Source of the DNA: a virus
Reading direction: 5' to 3' (one strand)
Length of the DNA stretch: 48,396 nucleotides
IMG/VR virus record: IMGVR_UViG_3300037336_000318
Span: 1 to 48,396 of that record
Below, piece by piece: positions 25,423 through 34,670 of the stretch. The notes under the pieces were generated by a model. That model ran no database searches and was not told the DNA's origin. It saw only the letters and a program-made list of their open reading frames with translations. Numbering within the stretch: the stretch's first letter is position 1; each line of letters opens with the position of its first letter. The position numbers and the translations under genes were made by a program.

Positions 25423-28400
25423 ATGAGCAATTCAATATCACAGTTACTTGAACAATTTCTAGAACTGAACACAAATTCACTAGAAACTTTCAATAGAATT
25501 AATGAAGCAATAACCACAGACAAGGAAACTGTGGTTATTGATTTGTTTAATCCTAACACTAATAAAACACAAACCATCCAAATACCCGCATTTGGATATT
25601 TAAAGAGAGAAATTGAACGTTTAAATATTAATCTTAATTCACTAAGTGGATTAGAGGGATCTAATGCTAATATTAGACTTAAAGATGGTTCAATTAGAGC
25701 CGTCCATGCTTCTAGATTAAAAGGACCATCTCCTTCTATAACATCACTTGACTCTCCAACTACATTTAATACAAAGTTAAATGCTTTTTTCGAAGATTTT
25801 TTAAATCCTTTACTTGTAATTAACTTAGATGTTACAGGACAAATTCCAGTTGAAACTGAAAAGGTATATGTTGAAAGATATATTTTTGATGAAAGTGATT
25901 TAAGAACTGTTACTGATTTTGATGAAATATACAAAGGAGAGAGTGAAATAGATTACTCAAGTTTTAAAACTCAATTAATAGACAATGCATATGTATACTC
26001 TATTGATTCTGAGGTATTAAACATGCCAATGCGAATGATTCAGTATGCAGGATTGTTTGATGTTATTAAGGTAGAAAATATTGAAAAAAACTTTATCGTT
26101 AATGGAGTAACCTCAACAAAAACTGTTAAATTATTTACGGTTAATAAGCTATCATATACTGATACTGATAAATTGTTAAAGGACACAGAGACACTAAAGA
26201 TAAATGATTCATTAATTGTTAATTCCGGAAAATACAGAACAAGATATCAAGTTATTTCTATTGACAGTGCAACTTCACAATTAGAACTTTTATTATTAGA
26301 AGGGTTTGAATCTATTAAAGTAGGTGCTAATCAGCTAGGAATATATAAGGATGTAGATACAAATCTTAATATAGAAATAAAGGTAGGATTTAATGAAAGA
26401 CAAATAATTTTTGTTAAGCCAATCGATCCTACTTCAAAAATTCCAGCAGAATACTTTTCACCTGGTGTTTCTTTCTATTCAAATGAATTAGAGATAGTAA
26501 ATTCTACAGGAAATAGTATGACACTTGCTGCATATTATAAAAATGAAGTTTCTGATTTTGGTCAATTTATCAAATCATTAAAGGTAGATTACATTCCACC
26601 TTCATCTGTTGGAATCGTACCTAATCCTCCGGTTATTACTACTTCAAATTTTAAAGTAGTTCAAGTTAATAAGCACCTTACTGATAACTCAAATACTGAT
26701 AAAATTAAGCAGTTGAAATCAGATAAAATTTCAACGGAACAATCTTTAAAAAGATTAGACGAATCTATTAAACAAAAAAAATCTTTAATTAACACAAAGA
26801 AGTTTAATTCATCTGCGGAAAAGGATGTTAACACAAACGAACTTAGTTCTTTAGTGTTACAAAAGGAAACTGAGTCTAAGCTATTTTCTTCTATAATTAC
26901 TGAAATTAAATCTTCAGCAGAATCTGCTGACTTACAAACCGTGTCACCTAAATATAGAATGAGGGGTTTCTGGTCAATACCAGAGCCTAAGAAAATAGGA
27001 AATGAAGTTTCACAAGAAGTTGTACAATTTAGAATTAGATATAGATATGCATCTACTTCAGGTAAGACTGCGATAATCGATCAGATTAAATTTAAAGATG
27101 AAACTAATTCTACTGAAAAAACAGCTGCCTTTTCGAATTGGGTAGAAGTATTAGGTCCAGTTAGAAAAAGAAAATTAAATAGTTTGGGAATTTATTCTTG
27201 GATTATAGAAAGTGAAGAGGATGCTGACGCAGTAAACTTTAACTCGATTGATGTTTCAATTAATCCGGGAGAAGTTGTTGAATTTATGATTAAGTCGGTT
27301 TCTGAGGCAGGATTTCCTGCAAATCCAATTGAATCATCTTGGTCAGAAATTTATAAATTTGAATTTCCACAAGGAGAAGTTAACACTGACGAAATGGCGT
27401 CAGTTATTAAGACTAACGAAATGGATGCATTGCGGGTTCAAATTCAACAGGATTTGGATTCTATTGGAGTATATTCACACGTTGCTGAATCATTTAAAGT
27501 AGATGATAAGACATATGCACATAGTGCTAATTCAGTTGCTTCTGGCTTTTTAACATCACAACAAAATCCAATATCGGTATATGAAAAACTATTAGAGCTT
27601 CAAAATGAAGTGCTGAGTTTACGTGCAGTGATAGAGGGAACACTTGGTGAATTATTAGTAAGAATTATTGACGAATCAGGTAATGTAACACAGGTTACAA
27701 ATAACACGACGGTTCAATTGTTTGCTGGATATTATGTAAATGAAATTCCTACAACAGGCGGAAAGGGATTTATTGTCTCAAAGAATTTTAAAATAGAACT
27801 TTCAAATACAAAGGCAACTAATCTTGAATTAATTGCTAGAATAATTGGAGATACTTCTAAAGCATTGCCAGTATCTTCTAGTAATGTGATATTTGGACTA
27901 GGGGAAGGAACTCCTGAAGAATCATATAGTAACGATTCATATTATACTGGAGAAGCTAAATACGATTTAGTTCCTGTAATGTATCAGAACGTTCCAAATA
28001 TAGCAGGGTCTGCTTATGATAAAACATATTTTAATATTGGGCCAAGTCAATCTACTCAATTAAAGGGACAATTTATTTATTCTAGATTTAAAAACCTGGC
28101 AAATGATGAAAACCTTTATGTAATCAATGAAGGTGATAATGGAGACATTAATCCGGATTCTTCTGGCGAAGGATATGGATATGGATATGATTCGTACGAG
28201 TATGGACTTTCATTTAATTATAATACAGTTCCAACCATCAGTGGAGTTTCTAAGATTACTAATTTTAACAGCTCAACTATTACACCATGGCCAAGCACTG
28301 TAAGTCCTGATGATTTTATATGGACTGGAGATTTTGATGGAGATCAATTAGCAAAAAGAACTTCAGTTTTTAATGTAACCAATGCGATATATAGCAACGG

Positions 28401-29094
28401 TATATTTATGCATATCAATCATCCATTATTACTAAATGGTACCATATCTGCGATTAGCATTATTAGCAATGGAATGGTAGGAATGCCAAAAACAGCTCCT
28501 CTAAAATCAACAGATGCTAATGGTAAAAAACAAACACCATTAAGAATAATAGAGACAAAGAATAATTTAAATACATTAGGACTTAGATCGACTGCTATTA
28601 CTGGATTTTCGCCAGATGATCAATATCTATTAGGTGGAAAGTCATGTGGATCTTTTCTATATGTTTCTCCTCTTAATGTAGATTCACTAATAGTTGATGC
28701 GGATAATAAGAGAGGTAAAAAAATAATACCAGGTGGAAAGGCTAATTCTGTTGTTGTTGATTTGATTTTTCAATACAGAATGACAGATTATTATGGAGCT
28801 GGAGATAATGGAACTGGTAGAATTGCTGGAGTCATATCTTCTATTTTTACAAATCTAACATACTCTAAAAAAATAGGTATAGATATCTTAGATTTCGGAG
28901 GAAATAGCTTTCAATTTGATATTGAAGTTTATTCTAAATATACAACACAGGGTAAAAATATAAACAATATAACGAGTTCTATGTTATCTAATTATAATAC
29001 AAATTTTGATAATAGTTCGTCTTCTACTAATTCAGGAAGAAGAAAGTACTTGACTGATAATACTACAAATTTCGCATATCCAGAAATACAATAA
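25423..29094 (+). CDS. Very large virion protein with coiled coil and FN3-like part
   Basis: 1223 residues, starting one base after the previous stop. Visible parts are an N-terminal helical/beta region, strong coiled coil around 425-490 (KIKQLKSDKISTEQSLKRLD, then IKQKKSLINTKKF), and an FN3-like domain around 520-645 (VVQFRIRYRYASTSGKTAII, then NPIESSWSEIYKFEFP). A second coiled coil is near 720-745 (LLELQNEVLSLRAVIEG). The Gly/Tyr-rich EGYGYGYDSYEYG is near 915-930, followed by a long beta-rich C-terminus. It is probably a tail appendage or fibre-connector protein; no receptor-binding family was recognised. Confidence 0.65.
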   Translation: MSNSISQLLEQFLELNTNSLETFNRINEAITTDKETVVIDLFNPNTNKTQTIQIPAFGYLKREIERLNINLNSLSGLEGSNANIRLKDGSIRAVHASRLKGPSPSITSLDSPTTFNTKLNAFFEDFLNPLLVINLDVTGQIPVETEKVYVERYIFDESDLRTVTDFDEIYKGESEIDYSSFKTQLIDNAYVYSIDSEVLNMPMRMIQYAGLFDVIKVENIEKNFIVNGVTSTKTVKLFTVNKLSYTDTDKLLKDTETLKINDSLIVNSGKYRTRYQVISIDSATSQLELLLLEGFESIKVGANQLGIYKDVDTNLNIEIKVGFNERQIIFVKPIDPTSKIPAEYFSPGVSFYSNELEIVNSTGNSMTLAAYYKNEVSDFGQFIKSLKVDYIPPSSVGIVPNPPVITTSNFKVVQVNKHLTDNSNTDKIKQLKSDKISTEQSLKRLDESIKQKKSLINTKKFNSSAEKDVNTNELSSLVLQKETESKLFSSIITEIKSSAESADLQTVSPKYRMRGFWSIPEPKKIGNEVSQEVVQFRIRYRYASTSGKTAIIDQIKFKDETNSTEKTAAFSNWVEVLGPVRKRKLNSLGIYSWIIESEEDADAVNFNSIDVSINPGEVVEFMIKSVSEAGFPANPIESSWSEIYKFEFPQGEVNTDEMASVIKTNEMDALRVQIQQDLDSIGVYSHVAESFKVDDKTYAHSANSVASGFLTSQQNPISVYEKLLELQNEVLSLRAVIEGTLGELLVRIIDESGNVTQVTNNTTVQLFAGYYVNEIPTTGGKGFIVSKNFKIELSNTKATNLELIARIIGDTSKALPVSSSNVIFGLGEGTPEESYSNDSYYTGEAKYDLVPVMYQNVPNIAGSAYDKTYFNIGPSQSTQLKGQFIYSRFKNLANDENLYVINEGDNGDINPDSSGEGYGYGYDSYEYGLSFNYNTVPTISGVSKITNFNSSTITPWPSTVSPDDFIWTGDFDGDQLAKRTSVFNVTNAIYSNGIFMHINHPLLLNGTISAISIISNGMVGMPKTAPLKSTDANGKKQTPLRIIETKNNLNTLGLRSTAITGFSPDDQYLLGGKSCGSFLYVSPLNVDSLIVDADNKRGKKIIPGGKANSVVVDLIFQYRMTDYYGAGDNGTGRIAGVISSIFTNLTYSKKIGIDILDFGGNSFQFDIEVYSKYTTQGKNINNITSSMLSNYNTNFDNSSSSTNSGRRKYLTDNTTNFAYPEIQ

Positions 29095-29131
29095 TATAAG
29101 ATATTTTTTGATTAGATATTCTTATAATTAG

Positions 29132-29141
29132 GATATATAAT
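29132..29141 (+). promoter_or_regulatory. Candidate phage late promoter before the large fibre gene
   Basis: GATATATAAT lies 21 bases upstream of the ATG at 29163 in a 68-base gap. Upstream, GATTAGATAT (29110-29119) forms an imperfect inverted repeat with ATATATAATC (29133-29142). It is identical in core and spacing to the element at 48112. Confidence 0.52.
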
Positions 29142-29162
29142 CTAAACAAAAGAGTATCATAC

Positions 29163-32100
29163 ATGTCTACTATAAATACAAATATTGAAAACAATTCAGT
29201 AGATAGCAAATCCTTTGCTATATTAAGAACTAATCCAAAGTTAACAAGTAATGTAAAGTTACTTGTTAACTCTATTGGTGATTTGTACTTAAGTGCATTT
29301 AAAGCGAACAAGGAACTTTCAAGCATAGAGTATCAAAAGTTCGAAGTTTCTCCATTTGGTAAATATTCATATGATATCTCTAAATTCTTTAGAGACTTAG
29401 CCACTACTTCAATATACCAAACTCTTAGATTATTTGACGACAATGCTGTTTATTCAAGTTATGAATTTCAGTATGAGGATCAATATAATTATGGCGCAGC
29501 CTTTAATTCTACTAAACTATATGACGAACAATACAAAATATTTGCTCCAATATGGTTAGAGAAAAAAGTGCCTAGTAAGTTCGTAATATACAGAGTAGAG
29601 GATGTTGATTATAATTCAAACTACGAAGAAAATACAGTAGGTCAAAATTCTAGAATTTTAGAACTTTTAAAAAAGGCATCAATTGTTAAAACATTTGATC
29701 TGGGAAATTCTTCAAAAATAGGTGAGTATTTAAATAATCACGTTAACGAAAAACTCTTTCCTAAATCTTCGATTAGTATTAACTTTGGCGAGGGTTCGAT
29801 GTCTTCTTTTAATGGAATAGACATTGTTAACGGAGGTTTTGCCACCAAAAGTGAACAGCTTGATAAATATTACACACAAGTAGACTATCCTGAGATATTT
29901 AGTAATGAAATTATAACGAATGGTTTTGAAAGAAATGGTTTAATTTCTGCTAATATAATAAATTTAGAGTTCTTATTTGATGATAATGTCGCTGACGATT
30001 ATAAGATATACAGATATTTTGGAATATATGCAGACGATATTGATGAAGGAACGTTCATGATAGATAATGTAACAAATAAAGGAGAAGTATTTATTAAAGA
30101 TAATAGCTATGCAACATTATACGATTTAAATGATACATCGTTAGTTCCATTCGATATGATTCCATCAGGAAATGATTTTAATATACCTTTTTTAAGATAT
30201 ATTAAAGATAAAGAAGGCCAATATTATAACTTAAACGGAAGTAAGTCAATTCCGAATTATAGAATGTTAGTCGAGTTAAATAAAAGTAAAGAATCACTGT
30301 TTAATGGATTTTCTAGAAACGGCAAAAAAATTACATCAGAATCTATTATTCCAAATCCAAGAGGATTTTACAAACTAACAGTCATAGATACCCCTAGCGA
30401 TAACGATAAAATTTTTATAGGAGATAAAAACGAAATAAAAATATCTGATTACAATTTAGGTGATTATTTAATAATAGCTAGTTCGGCAATTCCAGCAGGG
30501 AGAGCAATTAAAAATAAATTCTCTAGCGTAGGAAGTTTTCAGCAAATTGCAATCGCAATTGCGCAAGCAATTAAGAATGGAGAAATTATAACATATAATG
30601 TTTATGTGTCGGGGCCTTCTATTACAATAGAGGATTATGCTGCAGGTAATAATAGAATGCAAAATGCATTGGGAGTATATAATTCCAATTTAGTTGATTT
30701 TATTGAAGTTACAGGGGGTGAATTAAATAGTATTGGGTTAATAGATTCAATAGTTCCATCTCAAGAAGATATATTACCAACTGATTATGGATTTTTACCT
30801 CTAAATGATTTTGAATTTACAGACACAATTAACAATTCTTCTTATTCTTATTTTTATGGAGGATTTAATGGATATAGTGATAGTACTAATTCATTTGCCA
30901 GCAGTAACTTAATTAAAATTAATAGTGATCTATCAGTAGATAGTAGTTTTAATATTGGAAGTGGAATAGTTGCAACTGTATATAGTACATTTTCTATAAC
31001 AGAGCAACTTGATAAAAAAATAGTAGTGTGTGGATTATTTTCATCTTTCAGTGGAAATACAGTGAGCAATATAGTAAGAATTAATACTGATGGATCGATA
31101 GATAATTTATTTATACAAGGTAGTGGGTTTAATGGCTATACAACAAAATCAGAAATAGATAGTTTAGGCAGAATAATAGTTACAGGTATTTTTAGTACAT
31201 ATAACGGAAATTATTCTAATAAGTTAATAAGGTTAACACCTGATGGTATGTTTGATCCAACATTTAATGTAGGTGATGGATTTAATCAGATTACCGTAGA
31301 TGTTCTTAGCAATCCTGACAATAGTATGTTTATAACGGGATATTTTACAGCATATAAGGGGATAGCAGTTCCTACTGGAATAGTAAAAATACTAGATAAT
31401 GGTGAAATAGATTCATCTTTTAATGGAGGAACCGGTTTTAATGTAGGTAATTTTAAACCTATTCTTATAGATAGAATACAAGGAGAATCTTCTTTTTATG
31501 CATTTGGATATTTTACAACATATAATGGTGTTATCCATAATAGAGCTATAAAATTACAAGATAATGGAGATGTTGACACATCTTTTAATACAGGAACTGG
31601 GTTTAACGATGATGTATATTCGATGTCAATTGTATTCGATGATAAATTACTAGTTACTGGATTATATAGTGAATATAATGGGATAATTTCATATGGAACC
31701 ATAGTATTAAATAGAGACGGTACTGTATTTTTTGCTAATACGGTTCCTGATTCTACATTAGTAATTATTGGAGATAATGTATACCGTCAAGTGTTCGGTG
31801 AGTATATGTATAGAGTTTTTGCCACTGACTCTTCTTTTTTTCAAGATACTAAATTTAGCGAGTGGGATATTTACTCAATGGTAGGAGGTTCTAGAGAAGG
31901 TCAATCCATATTAGTAAAGTCAAGTGAAATCGGAAACGTAAATGTTGGAGAATGGGTAAAGCAAAAAAATAAAGATAATTATATACAGATTATTGAAATT
32001 GAAAAAGATCCTATTATTAGAGATTTTTATAGAATTATTTTAAATTCTGCGGTTTCTGTTTCAAACGATAACGTTTTTGAGATATATGATGTCTATAAAA

Positions 32101-34667
32101 CTTCACATGGAAGATTTGCTGCGTATGAATTTAAAGACTTTGATTTTGATTTTTATTCTACACGTAATTCAGATCTAGGTGATTTATCCTTAGATGTTTA
32201 TTCACATCCTAATAAAAAACAAACAACATATGCTGGACTAAACTCTGTTTTAGGAAATGAATTAATCACGGATGAAATAATTTTAGAAAATTCAGTAAAT
32301 AATGAATACGACCGACTACGAGAAAATAGTTTGAAGGAGACTTCTTTAAGAAGTAGAATAGTTCCAACTATTAATAAGTTTAAATTAAAAGACGCATTAA
32401 ACGCAAGAAACTTGCCATATATATTGAACGCATATGAAGCGTTTGGTGAAGACAATTTATCGCCTAATATTGAAATAGATTCAAATAGAAATGTTGAATT
32501 CATGAATATGGAGCATTTTTTAATTAATAAAATACCTAGTAGTCTGCGAAATAATTCAATAGAAAATGGGTTTGATTTTAATAATTATGTTGACTTCGCT
32601 GATGATGGAGGATTGACTATTCAAAAATTAAAAAGTACAGATTTTGATTATTTTAAAAGTCATTTTAATTGGAACGGATATTATAATTCAGCTGATCAAA
32701 TATGGCATGACAATACCGCAAAGGTGTTATGGAGCAAATTTAATATAGGGAATTTAGAAAAGAATTCTTCTACTGTGTTTAGAGGGCTTAGATATGAATA
32801 TTTAAAAAGAAAAGAAAATGTAAGTGAATTTCCAACAGAGTTCATAAATGATTCAAATATTAATAATTATAAGTTTGGTGTTGTGTTATCATATTATAAA
32901 GACAGAGATATTGATGACAACATTATCACTAATAATTCTGTAAACATTAAGTCTATTAAAAATGAAAAGTTTGAGTTTATATGTATTTATATAACAGTAA
33001 ATGTAGTAGATAATGATGTATCGGATATTGATAGACATTTATTATATACATTAAATGATATTAAGCTAGAGGAAGAAATTATCGACGTCGAAATTCCATT
33101 TTGGATTGATTTTTCACTAAATCACGCTGAATTTAGTAATAGTTATCCTAACCGACATACTGTAATTAGATCTTCCGAAATTACACCATACCCTGCTGAA
33201 TTTACAAAATACATAACAGTAGACGAGAATGGAGATTTTTCTTGGATTTATTTCGAAGCAGAAGGGGATACTTATGCAGTAAAGGTGATAAATGTAATTG
33301 ATGATACTCAAATAACAATAGATGGTATTCCATGGAAATTTAATACAGAAACGGGAAAGGCTGAAGGTGTGAGAATGAATGTAGAAGATATTCAGCTAAT
33401 TCCTCTTACTAATTTTAAATATTATAGAGGAGGAAAAAATGGATTTAATGTTCTATTAAATGAAATTAATGCATATAAATTTGCTAACAAGTTTAATAAA
33501 TTTAAAAACATAGAGTATATTACGATAGAAGAAAATGGTAATATAATTAACAACGCATACTCGTTGTCGATAGAATCCGGTGTTAATATAATTAAACCTT
33601 CAATTGTTAATGCCACGAGCGACCCTGATAAACCAAGGGCGTATCAATTATTCTCCGGTGAAATTGGAAGCATAATATCAGATAGAAAGGATGGAGGATA
33701 TCTTACCATATTACGAAGAATGAACGGTGAATATGATCCTTTATTTAATAGTGTAATTACATTTGGGGATGGATATTCTTTTAATAAAGTTAATATTAAC
33801 TCAACCGAAAGAAATATATTAATATATAAAAAATTCAATGATCTTGGAATAGCGTTTGATTCATATAAAAACAATAAAGAAGATTATGGATTTATAAATA
33901 ACTATTTTTATCACAAGGTGAATGATGAAAATTCTAAAAACATATTAAAATTGTCGCGTACTTCTGATAAGTTGCCAATATATCCTTTAATTGGAGAAAT
34001 AGCAATTGATAAAAAGAAGCTTAACCTTTTTAAATCTAAGTATTCAAGTAATTTTTTTACAAAAGCGCTGCCAGGTGGATTTATAAAATTAGTAAGCGGA
34101 ACTCTAAGTCCAATAGAAAAAAAGAACTTTATGGCTTCAACTATTATGAAAGTTAAAGAATCATATGATATTACTCGATATACTAATAAAAAGGAAAATA
34201 CAATTGAGACGCTTGATAACATTAGATTGAATAGTCTAAATACAAATTCAATTCATTGGTATGAAGATAATACGCGAGTGTTAATGGACGTTTATTTGCC
34301 TTTTGCTATTTTGCAGGAATTAATAGAAGATGGAATTCAAGAGAGTTTTGGAAAGTATGTTGTGCCTTCATTATCGTATGGTAATGAAACTACATTAGAT
34401 AACGATTTAAAGGTATATACTAATGGAAACATAATTCCACGTTTCATAATAGATTTAATAGATATTTATGGAATTAAGGGAAAGGATTTATCAACATCAT
34501 TCGTATCGGTTGATAGCGTTGATGATTTAAATAAAAACGGATTTGTTCAACTAACTAATTTTAACATTTTAAGTTATCAGAAGGACGGTTTAAGTTTTAG
34601 ATTAATATATAATAAAATAATTGGATACTCATATAATTTTAAAATCCATGTTAAAATACAATCATAA
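29163..34667 (+). CDS. Giant tail fibre/adhesin with delta-60 repeat (beta-propeller-like) section
   Basis: 1834 residues, the largest gene in the window. Residues about 555-855 contain five copies of a 51-55-residue repeat ending in patterns such as DPTFNVGDGFN, DSSFNGGTGFN and DTSFNTGTGFN, preceded by V(T/C)G-F-Y-G-strands and DGS-D turns. This is the pattern of delta-60 repeats, which are beta-propeller-like and found in bacterial surface proteins. Before it come unidentified N-terminal domains with aromatic-rich segments (YSSYEFQYEDQYNYGAAF); after it come about 980 residues of mixed, Asn/Asp/Ile-rich sequence. The propeller section is a candidate receptor-contact domain. It starts a new transcription unit (element at 29132). 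Confidence 0.75.
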   Translation: MSTINTNIENNSVDSKSFAILRTNPKLTSNVKLLVNSIGDLYLSAFKANKELSSIEYQKFEVSPFGKYSYDISKFFRDLATTSIYQTLRLFDDNAVYSSYEFQYEDQYNYGAAFNSTKLYDEQYKIFAPIWLEKKVPSKFVIYRVEDVDYNSNYEENTVGQNSRILELLKKASIVKTFDLGNSSKIGEYLNNHVNEKLFPKSSISINFGEGSMSSFNGIDIVNGGFATKSEQLDKYYTQVDYPEIFSNEIITNGFERNGLISANIINLEFLFDDNVADDYKIYRYFGIYADDIDEGTFMIDNVTNKGEVFIKDNSYATLYDLNDTSLVPFDMIPSGNDFNIPFLRYIKDKEGQYYNLNGSKSIPNYRMLVELNKSKESLFNGFSRNGKKITSESIIPNPRGFYKLTVIDTPSDNDKIFIGDKNEIKISDYNLGDYLIIASSAIPAGRAIKNKFSSVGSFQQIAIAIAQAIKNGEIITYNVYVSGPSITIEDYAAGNNRMQNALGVYNSNLVDFIEVTGGELNSIGLIDSIVPSQEDILPTDYGFLPLNDFEFTDTINNSSYSYFYGGFNGYSDSTNSFASSNLIKINSDLSVDSSFNIGSGIVATVYSTFSITEQLDKKIVVCGLFSSFSGNTVSNIVRINTDGSIDNLFIQGSGFNGYTTKSEIDSLGRIIVTGIFSTYNGNYSNKLIRLTPDGMFDPTFNVGDGFNQITVDVLSNPDNSMFITGYFTAYKGIAVPTGIVKILDNGEIDSSFNGGTGFNVGNFKPILIDRIQGESSFYAFGYFTTYNGVIHNRAIKLQDNGDVDTSFNTGTGFNDDVYSMSIVFDDKLLVTGLYSEYNGIISYGTIVLNRDGTVFFANTVPDSTLVIIGDNVYRQVFGEYMYRVFATDSSFFQDTKFSEWDIYSMVGGSREGQSILVKSSEIGNVNVGEWVKQKNKDNYIQIIEIEKDPIIRDFYRIILNSAVSVSNDNVFEIYDVYKTSHGRFAAYEFKDFDFDFYSTRNSDLGDLSLDVYSHPNKKQTTYAGLNSVLGNELITDEIILENSVNNEYDRLRENSLKETSLRSRIVPTINKFKLKDALNARNLPYILNAYEAFGEDNLSPNIEIDSNRNVEFMNMEHFLINKIPSSLRNNSIENGFDFNNYVDFADDGGLTIQKLKSTDFDYFKSHFNWNGYYNSADQIWHDNTAKVLWSKFNIGNLEKNSSTVFRGLRYEYLKRKENVSEFPTEFINDSNINNYKFGVVLSYYKDRDIDDNIITNNSVNIKSIKNEKFEFICIYITVNVVDNDVSDIDRHLLYTLNDIKLEEEIIDVEIPFWIDFSLNHAEFSNSYPNRHTVIRSSEITPYPAEFTKYITVDENGDFSWIYFEAEGDTYAVKVINVIDDTQITIDGIPWKFNTETGKAEGVRMNVEDIQLIPLTNFKYYRGGKNGFNVLLNEINAYKFANKFNKFKNIEYITIEENGNIINNAYSLSIESGVNIIKPSIVNATSDPDKPRAYQLFSGEIGSIISDRKDGGYLTILRRMNGEYDPLFNSVITFGDGYSFNKVNINSTERNILIYKKFNDLGIAFDSYKNNKEDYGFINNYFYHKVNDENSKNILKLSRTSDKLPIYPLIGEIAIDKKKLNLFKSKYSSNFFTKALPGGFIKLVSGTLSPIEKKNFMASTIMKVKESYDITRYTNKKENTIETLDNIRLNSLNTNSIHWYEDNTRVLMDVYLPFAILQELIEDGIQESFGKYVVPSLSYGNETTLDNDLKVYTNGNIIPRFIIDLIDIYGIKGKDLSTSFVSVDSVDDLNKNGFVQLTNFNILSYQKDGLSFRLIYNKIIGYSYNFKIHVKIQS

Positions 34668-34670
34668 TTA

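Noticed and set aside
25368-25934. Long reverse-strand open frame of 188 codons, and other antisense frames
   Set aside because: They lie within clear + strand genes, have no start context, and their composition is what reverse translation of AT-rich genes gives; no gene on the - strand is supported in this window.
29163-34667. CRISPR-like array in the repeated part of the giant fibre
   Set aside because: The repeats are protein-level, 51-55 codons long and diverged at the DNA level, without constant repeats and spacers.
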